64,000 bases of DNA from Peiella sedimenti (GCF_030504955.1 NZ_JAUKTR010000001.1:745501-809500); one strand, 5' to 3'; positions 27,265-37,159 are shown, numbered from the stretch's first letter. A program made the numbers and translations. Notes: generated by a model not told the origin, from the letters alone.

Positions 27265-27845
27265 GGTCCGGCTTCACCCTGGTCGAGATGCTCGTGGCGC
27301 TGGCCATCTTCGCCCTGATCGCCGCGGCCGGCGTGTCGGTGCTGGGGTATGCCGCCGCCAGCCGTGCGGCTGTGCGCGAGCGCTCCGATGAGGTGGCCGA
27401 GCTCCAGCGGCTGCGCGGCCTGCTGAGCGCCGATCTGTCCCAGGCGGCGCCGCGGCGCACGCGAGGGCCGGATGGCGCTCCAGCTCGTCGTGTCTTCGAA
27501 GGCGGAGAGCCGGGCGGCCCCCTGATGCGCTTCGTCCGCGCTGGGTGGGACAATCCGTTGGGCGAGCCGCGCGCGTCTCTGCAGACCGTCGAGTATCGCC
27601 TGGTGGGGGGGCGGCTTGAGCGTTGCGCCCGTCCGGCTCTGGACGGCGCCGTCTGCGGCTCAGCCCAGGTGCTGGCGCGGGGCGTGCGGCGCGCCCAGGT
27701 GGGCTTCCTCTATCGCGGCCAATGGCTGGACAACTTCGCCGGCGCGCCGACCGAAGCCCTGCCCGAAGCCGTGCGCCTGGACCTCGAAACGGACCGGTTG
27801 GGCGGTGTCCAACAGCTGTTTCTGGCGCCGGGGAGCGCGTCATGA
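27261..27845 (+). CDS. gspJ: Minor pseudopilin GspJ
   Basis: A 194-residue tip pseudopilin. The very short leader MRSG precedes FTLVEMLVALAIFALIAAAG; the body has LQRLRGLLSADLSQAAPR, MRFVRAGWDNP and LQTVEYRLVGGRLER, all family features. The ATG overlaps the gspI stop (ATGA). Confidence 0.93.
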   Translation: MRSGFTLVEMLVALAIFALIAAAGVSVLGYAAASRAAVRERSDEVAELQRLRGLLSADLSQAAPRRTRGPDGAPARRVFEGGEPGGPLMRFVRAGWDNPLGEPRASLQTVEYRLVGGRLERCARPALDGAVCGSAQVLARGVRRAQVGFLYRGQWLDNFAGAPTEALPEAVRLDLETDRLGGVQQLFLAPGSAS

Positions 27846-28825
27846 GCGCGCCCATGCGTGATGATGAACGGGGGGCCGCCCTGCTGACGGTGCTCCTGCT
27901 GGTGGCCGTGATTTCCGCGCTGGCCGTGGCCGTTCTGGACGATATGCGTTTCGGCATTCGCCGCGCCGCCAATGTGCGCGATCAGGGTCAAGCGAGGTGG
28001 CTGGCGCTGGGGGCGGAGGCCATGGCGCGCGGGCGGCTGGAGCGCCTGATCCAGGGGTCGCCGGACCTTACGCCGCTTGAGGCCTGGAGTGGCCGATCCC
28101 TTACGCTTCCTGGCGACGATGGGGCCCTGATCAAGGTGTCGGCGGCGGACGCGGGCGATTGCTTCAACCTCAACAGCGTCGTTCAGGGCAGGGGGGAATA
28201 TCTGATCCGCAGAGACGAGGGCGTGGCCCAGTTCATCGCCCTTGCTGAAGCCGTGGACATCCCCCGAGCCCGGGCTGAGATGCTCGCGGCGGCCCTGGTG
28301 GACTGGATCGACCAGGACTCGTTCCCGTCGCCGCGCGGAGCCGAGGACGGCGCCTACGCCGCTGGCGCGCCGGCCTATCGAACGGGCAATACCCTGCTGG
28401 CCGACTCAAGCGAAGTGCGGGCCATACGCGGCTTCGATGCGCCCACATGGCGGGCGCTGCAGCCCTATGTCTGCGTCCTGCCCAGCAGCGACCTCTCCCC
28501 CATCAATCCGAACGCCTTGACGCGCGAGGACGCCCTGTTGCTGAGCGTGATCACCGACGGCCAGCTCAGCCCCGATCGCGCCGCCGCCCTCATCCGCGCA
28601 CGGCCCGGCGGCGGCTGGACGTCTCTCGAGGCCTTTTGGGGCCAGCCCGCGTTGGCCCAGATCACGCCCCCGCCCGAGGCGCTGGAACAGGTGCGGCTGA
28701 CCACGCACCACGCCCGCCTGCGCGTCCAGGTTCGGTACCAGGGCGCCGAAATCGTTCTGAACTCCCTGTTTGAAGCCGCCGGAGGCAGGGTCCGCCTGGT
28801 CGGCCGCCGCTGGAGCGCCGCATGA
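27842..28825 (+). CDS. gspK: Minor pseudopilin GspK
   Basis: A 327-residue large tip pseudopilin. After MSAPMRDDERG comes AALLTVLLLVAVISALAVAV, which lacks Glu5 as GspK normally does. The large domain has DAGDCFNLNSVV, ALVDWIDQDSFPSPRGAED and INPNALTREDALLL. It caps the pseudopilus with GspI and GspJ. ATGA overlaps on both sides. Confidence 0.95.
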   Translation: MSAPMRDDERGAALLTVLLLVAVISALAVAVLDDMRFGIRRAANVRDQGQARWLALGAEAMARGRLERLIQGSPDLTPLEAWSGRSLTLPGDDGALIKVSAADAGDCFNLNSVVQGRGEYLIRRDEGVAQFIALAEAVDIPRARAEMLAAALVDWIDQDSFPSPRGAEDGAYAAGAPAYRTGNTLLADSSEVRAIRGFDAPTWRALQPYVCVLPSSDLSPINPNALTREDALLLSVITDGQLSPDRAAALIRARPGGGWTSLEAFWGQPALAQITPPPEALEQVRLTTHHARLRVQVRYQGAEIVLNSLFEAAGGRVRLVGRRWSAA

Positions 28826-29880
28826 GCCACGTTCAAGTCCTTATCCTGCCCCTGGACCCGGGAGAGCCTCCGCTCAGCTGGGTTTTCGATGACGCGGCCG
28901 TGCCGGGCCGCGAGCAGCCCGTGGCTACGGTCGTCGGCGTACCCGGGGTTGATGTGACCGCAACCTGGTTGGACCTGCCGGCAGGCTCTTCGGCGCAGCG
29001 AAGGACGGCGGCGCGGCTCATGGTGGGGCAGGGCGGCGTGCTGGAGAAGGAGACCCTCGTCACCACGCTTGGCCCCCAGCGCGAGGACGGCCTCACCCTA
29101 GTGCTCATTTACTCGAGCGAGGCCCAGGTCCGCTGGCGCGAGCGCCTCGAAGTCCTGGGCGTGACCGCGGACCTGTTGACGCCCGACTACCTGCTTCTGC
29201 CTGAGCCGACTGATGATGCGGTCTCGCTTGCGGAGTTGCCCGACCGTCTGGTGATCCGGGGGCGCGACCTGGCCGCCGCGGTCGAGCCGGACACCGCCGA
29301 ACTCCTCCTCGCTGGGCGTGAGCGGCATCGCCTGGACGAGCCGGGTCAACTGGCCATGGCCATCCGGCAGGCTTTGTCCCAACTGATTGATCTTTCGCCG
29401 CCCGCGCGCCCGGAGGCTCTGGGGTGGCGCGACCTGCGTCTCGCGGCTGCGCTGCTGATTGCGCTGATGCTCAGCCCGATGGTGCTGGCATTGGCCGGCG
29501 CCTGGCGCGACGAGGCCGCGGCGAGGCGGGCGGAGGACCAAGCTCGCGCCGCCGCCGAGCGTGTGTTGGGCGAGGAAGCCGTCGGGGATGATCCCGCGGG
29601 CGCGCTTCGCGCGGCGCGCCTGGATCTGGAGCGCAGCGGAGGCTTTTCGCGCCTGGCCGCCGGCCTCTTTTCGGCTATCGAGACGGTCGAAGGCGCCGCC
29701 CTGGAGGGCCTGATCTACGGGCAGGACGGGACCTTGCGCGCAACCATCGCCTACCGCGACTACGAGGATGTGCAGGCCCTCGTCGCGGCCGCACAGGGGC
29801 AGAACCTTGTGCTTGAGGAACTCAACGCGCTGGATGAACGCGGCGTGCGCATCGGCGACTTCACGGCGAGGCCGATGTGA
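28822..29880 (+). CDS. gspL: Type II secretion protein GspL
   Basis: A 352-residue protein. Its cytoplasmic actin-like domain (about 1-190, with RRTAARLMVGQG and TPDYLLLPEPTDDA) recruits GspE. It has one membrane helix (LRLAAALLIALMLSPMVLAL, about 198-222) and a periplasmic ferredoxin-like end (ALEGLIYGQDGTLRATIAYR). It pairs with GspM, whose gene follows directly. Confidence 0.9.
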   Translation: MSHVQVLILPLDPGEPPLSWVFDDAAVPGREQPVATVVGVPGVDVTATWLDLPAGSSAQRRTAARLMVGQGGVLEKETLVTTLGPQREDGLTLVLIYSSEAQVRWRERLEVLGVTADLLTPDYLLLPEPTDDAVSLAELPDRLVIRGRDLAAAVEPDTAELLLAGRERHRLDEPGQLAMAIRQALSQLIDLSPPARPEALGWRDLRLAAALLIALMLSPMVLALAGAWRDEAAARRAEDQARAAAERVLGEEAVGDDPAGALRAARLDLERSGGFSRLAAGLFSAIETVEGAALEGLIYGQDGTLRATIAYRDYEDVQALVAAAQGQNLVLEELNALDERGVRIGDFTARPM

Positions 29881-30353
29881 TGGGCGCGATGGTGAGGTGG
29901 TTCAGCGGGCGATCGCCGCGCGAACAGGCGCTGCTGGGACTGCTGGGGGCGCTGCTTGCCGGAACGGTGGGCTGGTACGGCGTCGCCAATCCGCTGCTGA
30001 ACTGGCGTCAGGCCGCAGCCGAACGGCGCGCGCAAGCCGAACTGGCGGCTGTTCAGGCTATCCAGGACGCGATCCTTGTGGCCGGCGCCCGCACAGGAAG
30101 GGCCGCGATCGCCCCTGACGCCTTGCCCGCCCTGCTGACCGCTACGGCGGCTGAAGCGGGTGTGACGGTGACGCGAGAGCAGCCCGAGGGCGGCGGCGCC
30201 CATACCGTCTGGCTGGAGGGGGCGCGCCCGGCGGCCGTGTTCGGCTGGCTGGCCGAGGTTGAGCGTCGCGGCGGCGTGGTCCGCGACGCGACCGCTTTGA
30301 AGTCAGGCGGCGGCGCCCTGGACGTGCAGGCGACGCTGGAGCCCGGTCAATGA
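29880..30353 (+). CDS. gspM: Type II secretion protein GspM
   Basis: A 157-residue inner-membrane partner of GspL. A short cytoplasmic end with FSGRSPREQALLGLLGALL leads into one membrane helix, then a periplasmic domain with LLTATAAEAGVTVTREQPEG. I take ATG 29880 (TGATG with gspL); the GTG three bases earlier is possible. Confidence 0.88.
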   Translation: MGAMVRWFSGRSPREQALLGLLGALLAGTVGWYGVANPLLNWRQAAAERRAQAELAAVQAIQDAILVAGARTGRAAIAPDALPALLTATAAEAGVTVTREQPEGGGAHTVWLEGARPAAVFGWLAEVERRGGVVRDATALKSGGGALDVQATLEPGQ

Positions 30354-31051
30354 GCCGTCTTCGTTTGGCGGTCGTTTTCGCCGCCGCGCTGGCGGTGTGG
30401 CTGGCAGCCACCTTGCCGCTGTCCCATGTCGTGCGAGCCGCCCAACCGGAGCGTTTCGGCCTGAGCGTGGAGCGGATCAGCGGTTCAATCTGGTCGGGTC
30501 GGCTACACGAGGCGCGCCTGCTCGGCGCGCCGCTGGGCGACCTGAACGCATCAGCCAGCCCGTGGGCCCTGCTGACCGGCAAGGCTCGGCTCAAGCTCGA
30601 AGGCGAGCGGGGCGGTTCGGCCGTTCTGGAAACGAACGGAGACAGCGTGGCCGTCCATGACCTGGATGGGGCGATTCCTGCCGGCCTTTTGGGTCTGCCG
30701 CCCGGCCTCCGCGGCGCGCTGGACGTCAGAGACGGAGCCGCGGTCTTCCGCGGCGGCGCCTGTGTCTCAGCCGCCGGGCGGGTTCGGCTGGATGCTCTGA
30801 CCCGGATCGCGGGCTTTTCAGGACCGATGCTTGAGGGGCCCATTTCATGTCAGGCTGGGCGCCTGTCTGTGGATATGCGCGGTCGGACCGAGCAGGCCGA
30901 GGTGCGGGTCAACGCCAGCCTGGACGCGGAAGGCGCTCGCCAGTCGGCGATCCAGGTGCGCACTGCCGATTCCCTCGTTCAGACGGCCCTGGCGGCCCAC
31001 GGCTTCCAGATCACGCCGGGCGGCGCCGTCCTGACGGTGACCGTCAGGTGA
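30350..31051 (+). CDS. gspN: Type II secretion protein GspN
   Basis: A 233-residue protein with an N-terminal signal anchor (RLRLAVVFAAALAVWLAATL) and a beta-rich periplasmic part starting FGLSVERISGSIWSGRLHEA, characteristic of GspN. This accessory subunit is present in only some T2SS. A single Cys pair (GGACVSAAG, GPISCQAG) may form a disulfide. ATGA overlap with gspM. Confidence 0.85.
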   Translation: MSRLRLAVVFAAALAVWLAATLPLSHVVRAAQPERFGLSVERISGSIWSGRLHEARLLGAPLGDLNASASPWALLTGKARLKLEGERGGSAVLETNGDSVAVHDLDGAIPAGLLGLPPGLRGALDVRDGAAVFRGGACVSAAGRVRLDALTRIAGFSGPMLEGPISCQAGRLSVDMRGRTEQAEVRVNASLDAEGARQSAIQVRTADSLVQTALAAHGFQITPGGAVLTVTVR

Positions 31052-31806
31052 GTCCGCTGCTCGAGGGCGGCTGGGTTCAGGCAGCGTGGCAAGGCGGGCT
31101 TGGCCTCGTGGTCGGCAGCTTCCTCGCCTTGGCTTCGGTGCGCCTTCCGGCGGGAGAGCCCATCGTTCTGGCCCGCTCGCGCTGCCGGTCCTGCGCCAAG
31201 GCGCTGGGGCCCCATGAGCTTGTTCCGGTTCTCAGCTGGATGATCCAGCGGGGTCGATGCCGGACTTGCGCCGCGCCGATCGGATGGCGGTATCCCGTGA
31301 TGGAGCTGTCGTGCGCGGGACTCGCCGCCTGGGCGGCCCTGGCTACGCCGGGACTGCCGGGTGCGCTGGGCGCCCTTTTCGCCTGGCAGCTCCTGTTGAT
31401 CGCGGCCATCGATGCGGAGCACTACTGGCTGCCGGATCGCCTGACCTTGCCGCTGGCGATCACGGGTCTTTTGGCGGCGGCGCTTTTCGAGGCTCATCAG
31501 GCCCTGGACCGTGTCGTCGGCGCGGCGGCGGGGTTTCTGGCGCTGGCGGGTCTCGCCTGGGGCTACCGGCGCCTGCGCGGCCGCGAGGGCTTGGGCGGGG
31601 GCGACCCCCGTCTGCTGGCCGGGATCGGCGCATGGGTGGGGTGGCAGGGATTGCCCCTGACTCTGCTGCTCGCCAGCCTCGCGGGCCTGTCCCTGGTTCT
31701 GGCGGCGCGGCTTTGGGGCCGCCCGATGGCGGGTGACGACCGTCTGCCTTTCGGCGCGTTCCTGGCCCTGGGTGCGTGGTTGAGCTGGCTCCACGCGACC
31801 GGCTGA
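31048..31806 (+). CDS. gspO: Prepilin peptidase (leader peptidase and N-methyltransferase)
   Basis: A 252-residue multi-spanning enzyme that cleaves and N-methylates the pseudopilins encoded upstream. Motifs: the zinc-type RCRSCAKAL...RCRTCAAPIGWRYP, the first catalytic Asp in AAIDAEHYWLPD and the second in the GxGD-type LGGGDPRLLAGIGAWVGW. I place the start at GTG 31048, which overlaps the gspN stop (GTGA). Last gene of the gsp operon. Confidence 0.92.
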   Translation: MSPLLEGGWVQAAWQGGLGLVVGSFLALASVRLPAGEPIVLARSRCRSCAKALGPHELVPVLSWMIQRGRCRTCAAPIGWRYPVMELSCAGLAAWAALATPGLPGALGALFAWQLLLIAAIDAEHYWLPDRLTLPLAITGLLAAALFEAHQALDRVVGAAAGFLALAGLAWGYRRLRGREGLGGGDPRLLAGIGAWVGWQGLPLTLLLASLAGLSLVLAARLWGRPMAGDDRLPFGAFLALGAWLSWLHATG

Positions 31807-31831
31807 GACGGTGACTGGCCCCGGATCGGGC

Positions 31832-32167
31832 TCAGTCTTTCAGCGTCCGCAGGTAGGCGATGATATCGGTGATGTCTTCGGGCTCCATCTCAAAGGCGGG
31901 CATGGGACCGTCGTGGGCGACGATGATCCCTTCGGCCAGCGCCTCTTCGAGGTTGTCCACCGGGTAGCGGTTAGGAATTTCGCGCAGGGGCGGAGCGTCG
32001 GCCAGGGGGCTGGGGCCCTCACGTCCAACGGCGTGACAGGCGCCGCAGCGCTCCCTCACGAGGGTCTCGCCATGCAGGGCCGAGACTGTCATGTCGACAG
32101 GAGGACCGGCGACGCCGGGGCGCGGCTGAACTTCCATCAGCGACAACAACATCATCAACAGAAGCAT
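31832..32167 (-). CDS. Small c-type cytochrome
   Basis: A 111-residue mono-heme cytochrome c. The heme motif is CGACH (Cys41, Cys44, His45) with a likely Met ligand in DGPMPAFEM and the C-terminal helix ITDIIAYLRTLKD. The N-terminus MLLLMMLLSLM is hydrophobic but has no basic residues, an unusual export signal or anchor; an in-frame stop upstream rules out a longer start. GGAGGAA precedes the ATG. It lies 15 nt after fixK on the same strand and probably serves low-oxygen electron transfer. Confidence 0.85.
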   Translation of the reverse strand: MLLLMMLLSLMEVQPRPGVAGPPVDMTVSALHGETLVRERCGACHAVGREGPSPLADAPPLREIPNRYPVDNLEEALAEGIIVAHDGPMPAFEMEPEDITDIIAYLRTLKD

Positions 32168-32182
32168 GATCCGTTCCTCCGC

Positions 32183-32815
32183 TCAGGCGGCCAGCTGGCG
32201 CAGGGCCATGGGGTCGCAGATGCGCAACTGGCGCAGGGTGTTCAGTCGGATGACCTTGTGCGCCTGCAGCTGGGAGATCATGCGCGAGACCGTCTCGATC
32301 GTCAGGCCCAGATAGTCCGCCAGGTCCTGACGGCTCATGGGCAGCTCGACCGTCTCGGCGTCCCCTCGCTCCGCGAACTGCGCCAGAGCCGCAGCCACCC
32401 GCTCGATGGCGCTCTTGCGCCCGATCTGGATGAGGTGCCGTTGCATGCGCTGCAGCCGGGCTGCGCCGGCGTGGAACAGTATCTGAGCAACGGCGGCGTT
32501 CGTCGTCGCCGCCGCCTCGACCTGGCTGCGTCGCAGGACCAGAATCTCGCAGCGCTCCAGCGCCTCGGCCGTGAAGGCGTGCGCTCCGTCGTCCTCCAGT
32601 CCGATGAGATCGCCGGCGAAGAAGAAGTCGCCGATCTGACGCCGTCCGTCTTCAGTCAGACGGATCGTGCGCACCGAGCCGCTCACCAGCCGATAGAGGC
32701 AGCTCGCCGCTTGGTCCTGAAGGAAAATCTCCGATCCGGCGGAGACGGTTTTCACCTCGCCCAGGGCGACCAGGGGATCATCATGTACGAGTGTCAGTTG
32801 CGGCGCGGCGGTCAT
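32183..32815 (-). CDS. fixK: FixK/FNR-type transcription regulator
   Basis: A 210-residue CRP/FNR-family protein. The cNMP-type beta-roll lies at about 15-125 and the helix-turn-helix has [20 protein letters not shown], whose E..SR reads TTGAT-N4-ATCAA half-sites. There is no N-terminal Cys cluster, so it does not sense oxygen itself; this fits FixK, which is driven by FixLJ. It is divergent from fixL with 73 nt between. A perfect FixK-type palindrome occurs at 39980. Confidence 0.88.
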   Translation of the reverse strand: MTAAPQLTLVHDDPLVALGEVKTVSAGSEIFLQDQAASCLYRLVSGSVRTIRLTEDGRRQIGDFFFAGDLIGLEDDGAHAFTAEALERCEILVLRRSQVEAAATTNAAVAQILFHAGAARLQRMQRHLIQIGRKSAIERVAAALAQFAERGDAETVELPMSRQDLADYLGLTIETVSRMISQLQAHKVIRLNTLRQLRICDPMALRQLAA

Positions 32816-32888
32816 GGGAAGCCCCTCTAGGAACGCTGCGACAGTGGCTCCACGGCCCGCTTTCCGACATTCGGTCCGTGCGCGTAAG

Positions 32889-34397
32889 GTGAGTTACGTA
32901 TCGTCGCTGAGTCCTCCGCCCTTGAACCTGCTTTCCACATCGGGCCGTCGCTGGTTGGCCATTCTGGCCCTCATCGCGGCGCCTATCGCCGCCGCGCCGC
33001 TGGCGCGCCTGCTGATGCACGCGGGCGGAGGGCCCGGCGTGATCTTCATGGCGCTGCTGCCGATCGTGCTGGGGGCGGCGCTGGTGGGCGGCTCCAGAGC
33101 AGCCGTGGGCGCAACGCTGACGGCGGTCGCTTCCCTGCTGGTGATGAGCAGGATGGCTGGAGAGCCGCTGTCATGGGCTGCGGCGGCGGTCTTCACCGTC
33201 TTGGGAGTCACAGCGGGGTTCGCAGGGGACTATCTGCATCGACTGTCCCGGCGCGCGAGCGACGCCAACCGCGAACTGCGCCTGCGCGAGGCCCATCTGG
33301 AGTCGATCCTGGCCACTGTGCCCGACGCAATGGTGGTCATCGATGAGGATGGATTGATCCGCTCCTTCAGCCAGGCCGCCGAACGCCTGTTCGGCTACCC
33401 GGCAGCCGAAGTTTATGGCCGCAACGTCAGCCTGCTCATGCCGGAGCCCTATCGCCAGCAGCACGACGGCTATCTGGAAAGATACCGGCGGACGGGCGAG
33501 CGGCGCATCATCGGCATCGGGCGCGTGGTGACGGGCGAGCGTAGTGACGGCTCGACCTTCCCCATGGAGCTTGCGGTCGGCGAGGTGGAGAGTCCCGAGG
33601 GGCGCCTGTTCACGGGTTTCGTGCGGGACCTGTCCGAGCGCCAGCAGACCGAGGCGCGTCTGCACGAGATGCAGGACGAGCTGGTTCACGTTTCGCGGCT
33701 GACGGCCCTGGGCGAGATGGCGTCGGCTCTCGCGCACGAACTGAACCAGCCCCTGACGGCGATCGGTAACTACCTCAATGGTCTTCGACGGACGATGGAG
33801 AGGGACCGCGCGCTGACCTGCGAGAAGGCCGCGCCCATACTCCTCAAGGCGGCGGACCAGGCGCAACGCGCAGGCGAGATCATCCGCCGCCTGCGCAACT
33901 TCGTCGCCAAGGGGGAGGCCGACAAGCGTCTCGAAAGTCTGTCCAAGCTGGTCGAGGAGGCCGTCGCCCTGGCCTTCGTGGGCGGCAAGGAACTGGGCGT
34001 GCGATTGCAGGTACGCCTCGATCCCCGCCGCGACAGGGTGCTTGTCGATAAGGTTCAGATTCAGCAGGTGCTTCTGAATCTGATCCGCAACGCCATGGAG
34101 GCCATGGCCGAGAGCGATCGCCGAGAGCTGCAGATCTATTCGCAGGCGGCGGGGCGCGGCTGGGTGCGCCTTGTCGTGGCGGATACGGGGCCAGGCCTGG
34201 CCCCGGACGTGCTGGAGCAGCTGTTTCAACCCTTCCTCACGACGAAGGCCCACGGGCTCGGCGTCGGGCTGTCCATATGCCGAACGATCATTGAGGCCCA
34301 TGGCGGACGGATCGAGGCGCGCAACGCGGCGGGCGGCGGCGCGCGCTTTGAGTTGACCTTGCCTCTGCTAGAGAAGGATGAGGAGGAGGACGAATGA
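32889..34397 (+). CDS. fixL: Oxygen-sensing histidine kinase FixL
   Basis: A 502-residue sensor kinase. N-terminal membrane helices (about 22-42, 50-85, 96-115) precede a heme-binding PAS domain: [20 protein letters not shown] with proximal His192, and [14 protein letters not shown] with Arg212. The 20-residue spacing equals His200/Arg220 of Bradyrhizobium FixL. The kinase follows with His283 in [20 protein letters not shown], then [16 protein letters not shown] and [18 protein letters not shown]. Oxygen release from heme turns on phosphorylation of FixJ. The start is uncertain: GTG 32889 or TTG 32922. Confidence 0.92.
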   Translation: MSYVSSLSPPPLNLLSTSGRRWLAILALIAAPIAAAPLARLLMHAGGGPGVIFMALLPIVLGAALVGGSRAAVGATLTAVASLLVMSRMAGEPLSWAAAAVFTVLGVTAGFAGDYLHRLSRRASDANRELRLREAHLESILATVPDAMVVIDEDGLIRSFSQAAERLFGYPAAEVYGRNVSLLMPEPYRQQHDGYLERYRRTGERRIIGIGRVVTGERSDGSTFPMELAVGEVESPEGRLFTGFVRDLSERQQTEARLHEMQDELVHVSRLTALGEMASALAHELNQPLTAIGNYLNGLRRTMERDRALTCEKAAPILLKAADQAQRAGEIIRRLRNFVAKGEADKRLESLSKLVEEAVALAFVGGKELGVRLQVRLDPRRDRVLVDKVQIQQVLLNLIRNAMEAMAESDRRELQIYSQAAGRGWVRLVVADTGPGLAPDVLEQLFQPFLTTKAHGLGVGLSICRTIIEAHGGRIEARNAAGGGARFELTLPLLEKDEEEDE

Positions 34398-34999
34398 TCC
34401 GCAATCCGGTGATCCACATCGTCGACGATGACGAAGGTGTGCGCGACTCCCTGACCTTCCTCCTGGAGTCTGCGGGTCATGAGGTCGTCGCCTTCGCATC
34501 CCCCCTCGAAGCCTTGCAGGCGAAGGACGGACCCGCCTGTGTGATCACCGACGTGCGGATGCCCGAAATGAACGGGCTGGAACTGGTCGAGCAACTGCGT
34601 TCGAAGGATCCCGGTCTTTGCATCATCGTCATCACCGGGCACGCCGATATCGCCATGGCGGTCGAGGCCATGAAGAAGGGCGCGATGGATTTTCTCGAGA
34701 AACCCTTCGATGACACGGCCTTGCTGAGGGCGGTGGATCAGGCCCTCAGCGTCAAGACCGATGGCTCCCCAGCGGCCGACCCGGAGGCGGCCCGCCGCGT
34801 CGCCAGCTTGTCGATGCGCGAGCGCCAGGTGCTGGAGGGCCTCATGAACGGCCAGTCGAACAAGGAGATCGCGCGCGACTATGATCTCAGCCCGCGCACG
34901 GTGGAGATTTATCGCGCCAAGGTCATGGCGAAGATGAGCGCCGAGACTTACGCCGATCTTATCCGTATGGGCCTGAAGGCGGGCGTCTCGCCCGTTTGA
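34394..34999 (+). CDS. fixJ: Response regulator FixJ
   Basis: A 201-residue regulator. The receiver has [15 protein letters not shown], phosphorylated Asp53 in [13 protein letters not shown], and [14 protein letters not shown]. The LuxR-type DNA-binding domain has [20 protein letters not shown] then [16 protein letters not shown]. It is phosphorylated by FixL and activates fixK in known systems. ATGA overlap with fixL. Confidence 0.95.
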   Translation: MIRNPVIHIVDDDEGVRDSLTFLLESAGHEVVAFASPLEALQAKDGPACVITDVRMPEMNGLELVEQLRSKDPGLCIIVITGHADIAMAVEAMKKGAMDFLEKPFDDTALLRAVDQALSVKTDGSPAADPEAARRVASLSMRERQVLEGLMNGQSNKEIARDYDLSPRTVEIYRAKVMAKMSAETYADLIRMGLKAGVSPV

Positions 35000-35010
35000 C
35001 CTGGGTCAAA
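34995..35010. promoter_or_regulatory. FixK/FNR-like palindrome after fixJ
   Basis: TTTGAC-CTGG-GTCAAA is a perfect 6+6 palindrome with a 4-nt gap, differing from TTGAT-N4-ATCAA by one base per half. It overlaps the fixJ stop and lies 58 nt before the flavodoxin-fold oxidoreductase, a typical distance for FNR-family activation. Inferred binding site. Confidence 0.45.
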
Positions 35011-35068
35011 GCGCTGGGCGACGGCGCTTGCGAAGCTGGGGCTGAGACAACTCGCCCTTGAGCGCACC

Positions 35069-35644
35069 ATGGCCCGAATTCTCATCATCAATGGTCACCC
35101 TGACCCCTCGGCCGAACGGCTGGTCGCGGCGTTGGCGGGCGCCTACGCTTCAGGGGCTCGCGAGGCCGGACACGAGGTCCGCGAGATCACCCTGGGTGAG
35201 CTGGACTTTCCCGTGCTGCGGTCGGCAGAGGCGTTCAATGATCAACCGCCGCCGCCCGTCATCGCGGCGGTGCAACGCGACATCAAATGGGCGCAGCACA
35301 TGGTGGTGGTCTTTCCCCTGTGGCTGGGCGGATTGCCGGCCATGACCAAGGGCTTCTTCGAGCAGGCGTTTCGGCCCCAGTTCACCATGCGCTGGCGCAA
35401 GAACCAGTTCCCCCAGGGCCTGCTTGGCGGACTCACCTGCCGGCTGGTCGTCACCATGGGGATGCCGGCCCTGGCGTTCCAAATGCTGTTCGGCGCCCAT
35501 GGCGTGAAGTCCTTCCAGCGCAGCGTGCTGGGGCTGGCCGGGATCAAGACCACGGGCCGAACTCTGATCGGCGGCGCCGGCGAGGGGTTTGAAGCGGAAC
35601 CCTGGCTGCGGCGGCTGCACGCCCTGGGACGCGCCGGACGCTGA
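35069..35644 (+). CDS. NAD(P)H dehydrogenase, flavodoxin-like fold
   Basis: A 191-residue flavoprotein of the KefF/MdaB/NQO group. It begins ARILIINGHPDPSAERLVAAL (FMN/FAD phosphate loop), then HMVVVFPLWLGGLPAMTKGFFEQAF, the family signature. It likely reduces quinones or similar two-electron acceptors in the cytosol. A FixK-like palindrome upstream and the position between fixJ and hemN suggest a low-oxygen role. Confidence 0.87.
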   Translation: MARILIINGHPDPSAERLVAALAGAYASGAREAGHEVREITLGELDFPVLRSAEAFNDQPPPPVIAAVQRDIKWAQHMVVVFPLWLGGLPAMTKGFFEQAFRPQFTMRWRKNQFPQGLLGGLTCRLVVTMGMPALAFQMLFGAHGVKSFQRSVLGLAGIKTTGRTLIGGAGEGFEAEPWLRRLHALGRAGR

Positions 35645-35650
35645 TCTACG

Positions 35651-37012
35651 TCAGACGACGCGAGCGTGGCGGCCCGGTGAGGTCTCCAGCTTTGGATCAA
35701 AGGCCGCGCATACGGCGCGGACAAACGGGCGGCCTCTGTCGGTGACCGTCACGAGATCGCCGCGCCGCGTCACCAGGCCGTCGCTTTCGAACTCGGACAG
35801 ATTGGGCGCGGAGGCGTTGGCGGGATAGGGGCGGCCGTGTTTGGCGTAGACCGCGCCCAGGTCCACGGCGAACTCGCACATCAGCCGCTCGATGATATCG
35901 GCCAGGAGAGCGTCCTCGTCCGACAGCGCCACGCCTCGGGCGGTCGCCAGGCGTCGCGACTGAATGGCGGCGCGCCAATCCCGCTCCAGGGTCGCATTCT
36001 GCGCATAACCGTCCGGCGTGCGGCTTATCGACGAGGCTCCCAGCCCGACCAGAGTCTCCGCCAAGTCGGTCGTATAGCCCTGGAAGTTACGGCGAAGGCG
36101 GCCGCTGTGATGCGCGATGGCCATGCCGTCATGGGGCAGCGCGAAGTGGTCCAGCCCGATGGCTTCGTAGCCGGCTTCGATCAGGAAGGCCTCGGCGGCG
36201 CGGCTCTGAGCGAAGCGCGCCCTCGGGCCGGGCAGGTGTGCGTCCTTGATGAGTTTCTGGTGCGGCTTCATCCACGGCACGTGGGCGTAGCCGAACAGCG
36301 CGATGCGTTCGGGCCGCAGCGTGGCCACCTGCGTCAAGGTGGCCAGAACCTGGTCCACGCCTTGAAGCGGCAGGCCATACATCACATCAAGGTTGAGTGA
36401 GGTTACACCCGCCTGGCGCAATGCCTTTGCCGCGGCGGCGATGCTCTCGAAGGACTCCGGACGGTTCACGGCCGCCTGCACGTCGGGAGACAGGTCCTGG
36501 ACGCCCAGACTGGCGCGGGTGAGGCCCAACTCGCCCGCCGCCGCAATCCACTCAGGCGTCAACACCTCCGGGTCCAACTCGGCGGCGAACTCGGTCAGAC
36601 TGGTCATATCGAACCGCTGGCGAAGGCCCGCGATAAGCCCATCCAGCTCGTTGGGAGTCAGCATGTTGGGCGTCCCACCGCCCAGATGCAGGGTTTCGAC
36701 CCTCAACGGGCCCCCTGCAGCGTCGACAACGAGATCGGCCTCCGCGAGCAACAGATCGAGGTAGCTTGAGATCACCTCACGCCGATTCACTGCCCGCGTG
36801 TTGCAGCCGCAGTACCAGCAAAGCCGCTTGCAGAAGGGCAGATGGACATAGAGGGAAACGGGCTGATCCCCCCGTGTCCTCGCCAGCCATGCGCTCCATT
36901 CGGCCGGCCCCACGGCGGCGCTGAACTGAGCCGCCGTGGGATAGCTGGTATAACGCGGGGCGTTGACGTCGTAGCGGCGGACCAGCGCCTCGTCGATCGC
37001 GGACAGGGCCAT
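35651..37012 (-). CDS. hemN: Oxygen-independent coproporphyrinogen III dehydrogenase
   Basis: A 453-residue radical-SAM enzyme of heme synthesis. It has YNAPRYTSYPTA-type DVNAPRYTSYPTAAQF, the cluster motif YVHLPFCKRLCWYCGCNT (CxxxCxxC), TLHLGGGTPNMLT, SLGVQDLSPDVQAAVNR and GLPLQGVDQV. It replaces the oxygen-requiring HemF when oxygen is scarce. Start at ATG 37012, four bases after the cydX stop, so it is probably in the cydABX operon and supplies heme for cytochrome bd. Confidence 0.95.
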   Translation of the reverse strand: MALSAIDEALVRRYDVNAPRYTSYPTAAQFSAAVGPAEWSAWLARTRGDQPVSLYVHLPFCKRLCWYCGCNTRAVNRREVISSYLDLLLAEADLVVDAAGGPLRVETLHLGGGTPNMLTPNELDGLIAGLRQRFDMTSLTEFAAELDPEVLTPEWIAAAGELGLTRASLGVQDLSPDVQAAVNRPESFESIAAAAKALRQAGVTSLNLDVMYGLPLQGVDQVLATLTQVATLRPERIALFGYAHVPWMKPHQKLIKDAHLPGPRARFAQSRAAEAFLIEAGYEAIGLDHFALPHDGMAIAHHSGRLRRNFQGYTTDLAETLVGLGASSISRTPDGYAQNATLERDWRAAIQSRRLATARGVALSDEDALLADIIERLMCEFAVDLGAVYAKHGRPYPANASAPNLSEFESDGLVTRRGDLVTVTDRGRPFVRAVCAAFDPKLETSPGRHARVV

Positions 37013-37016
37013 CGGC

Positions 37017-37139
37017 TCAGGCTGGATCGTCCGAGCCGTCGTCGCCCTCGTCGGCCAGTTGGAACTCATGCCAGAGGCCGTTGAGGACACCGAACCCGAC
37101 CGCCAAGCCCAGGCCGAGGATCCAGGTAAAGTACCACAT
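37017..37139 (-). CDS. cydX: Cytochrome bd small subunit CydX
   Basis: A 40-residue peptide: MWYFTWILGLGLAVGFGVLN followed by GLWHEFQ and an acidic tail. The MWYF.WILG opening, single membrane helix and conserved Glu are the CydX (YbgT) signature; the subunit stabilises the heme site of cytochrome bd oxidase. AAGGAG lies 9 nt before the ATG. It sits between cydB and hemN on the same strand. Confidence 0.93.
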   Translation of the reverse strand: MWYFTWILGLGLAVGFGVLNGLWHEFQLADEGDDGSDDPA

Positions 37140-37159
37140 GGTCGATAGCTCCTTCGGGC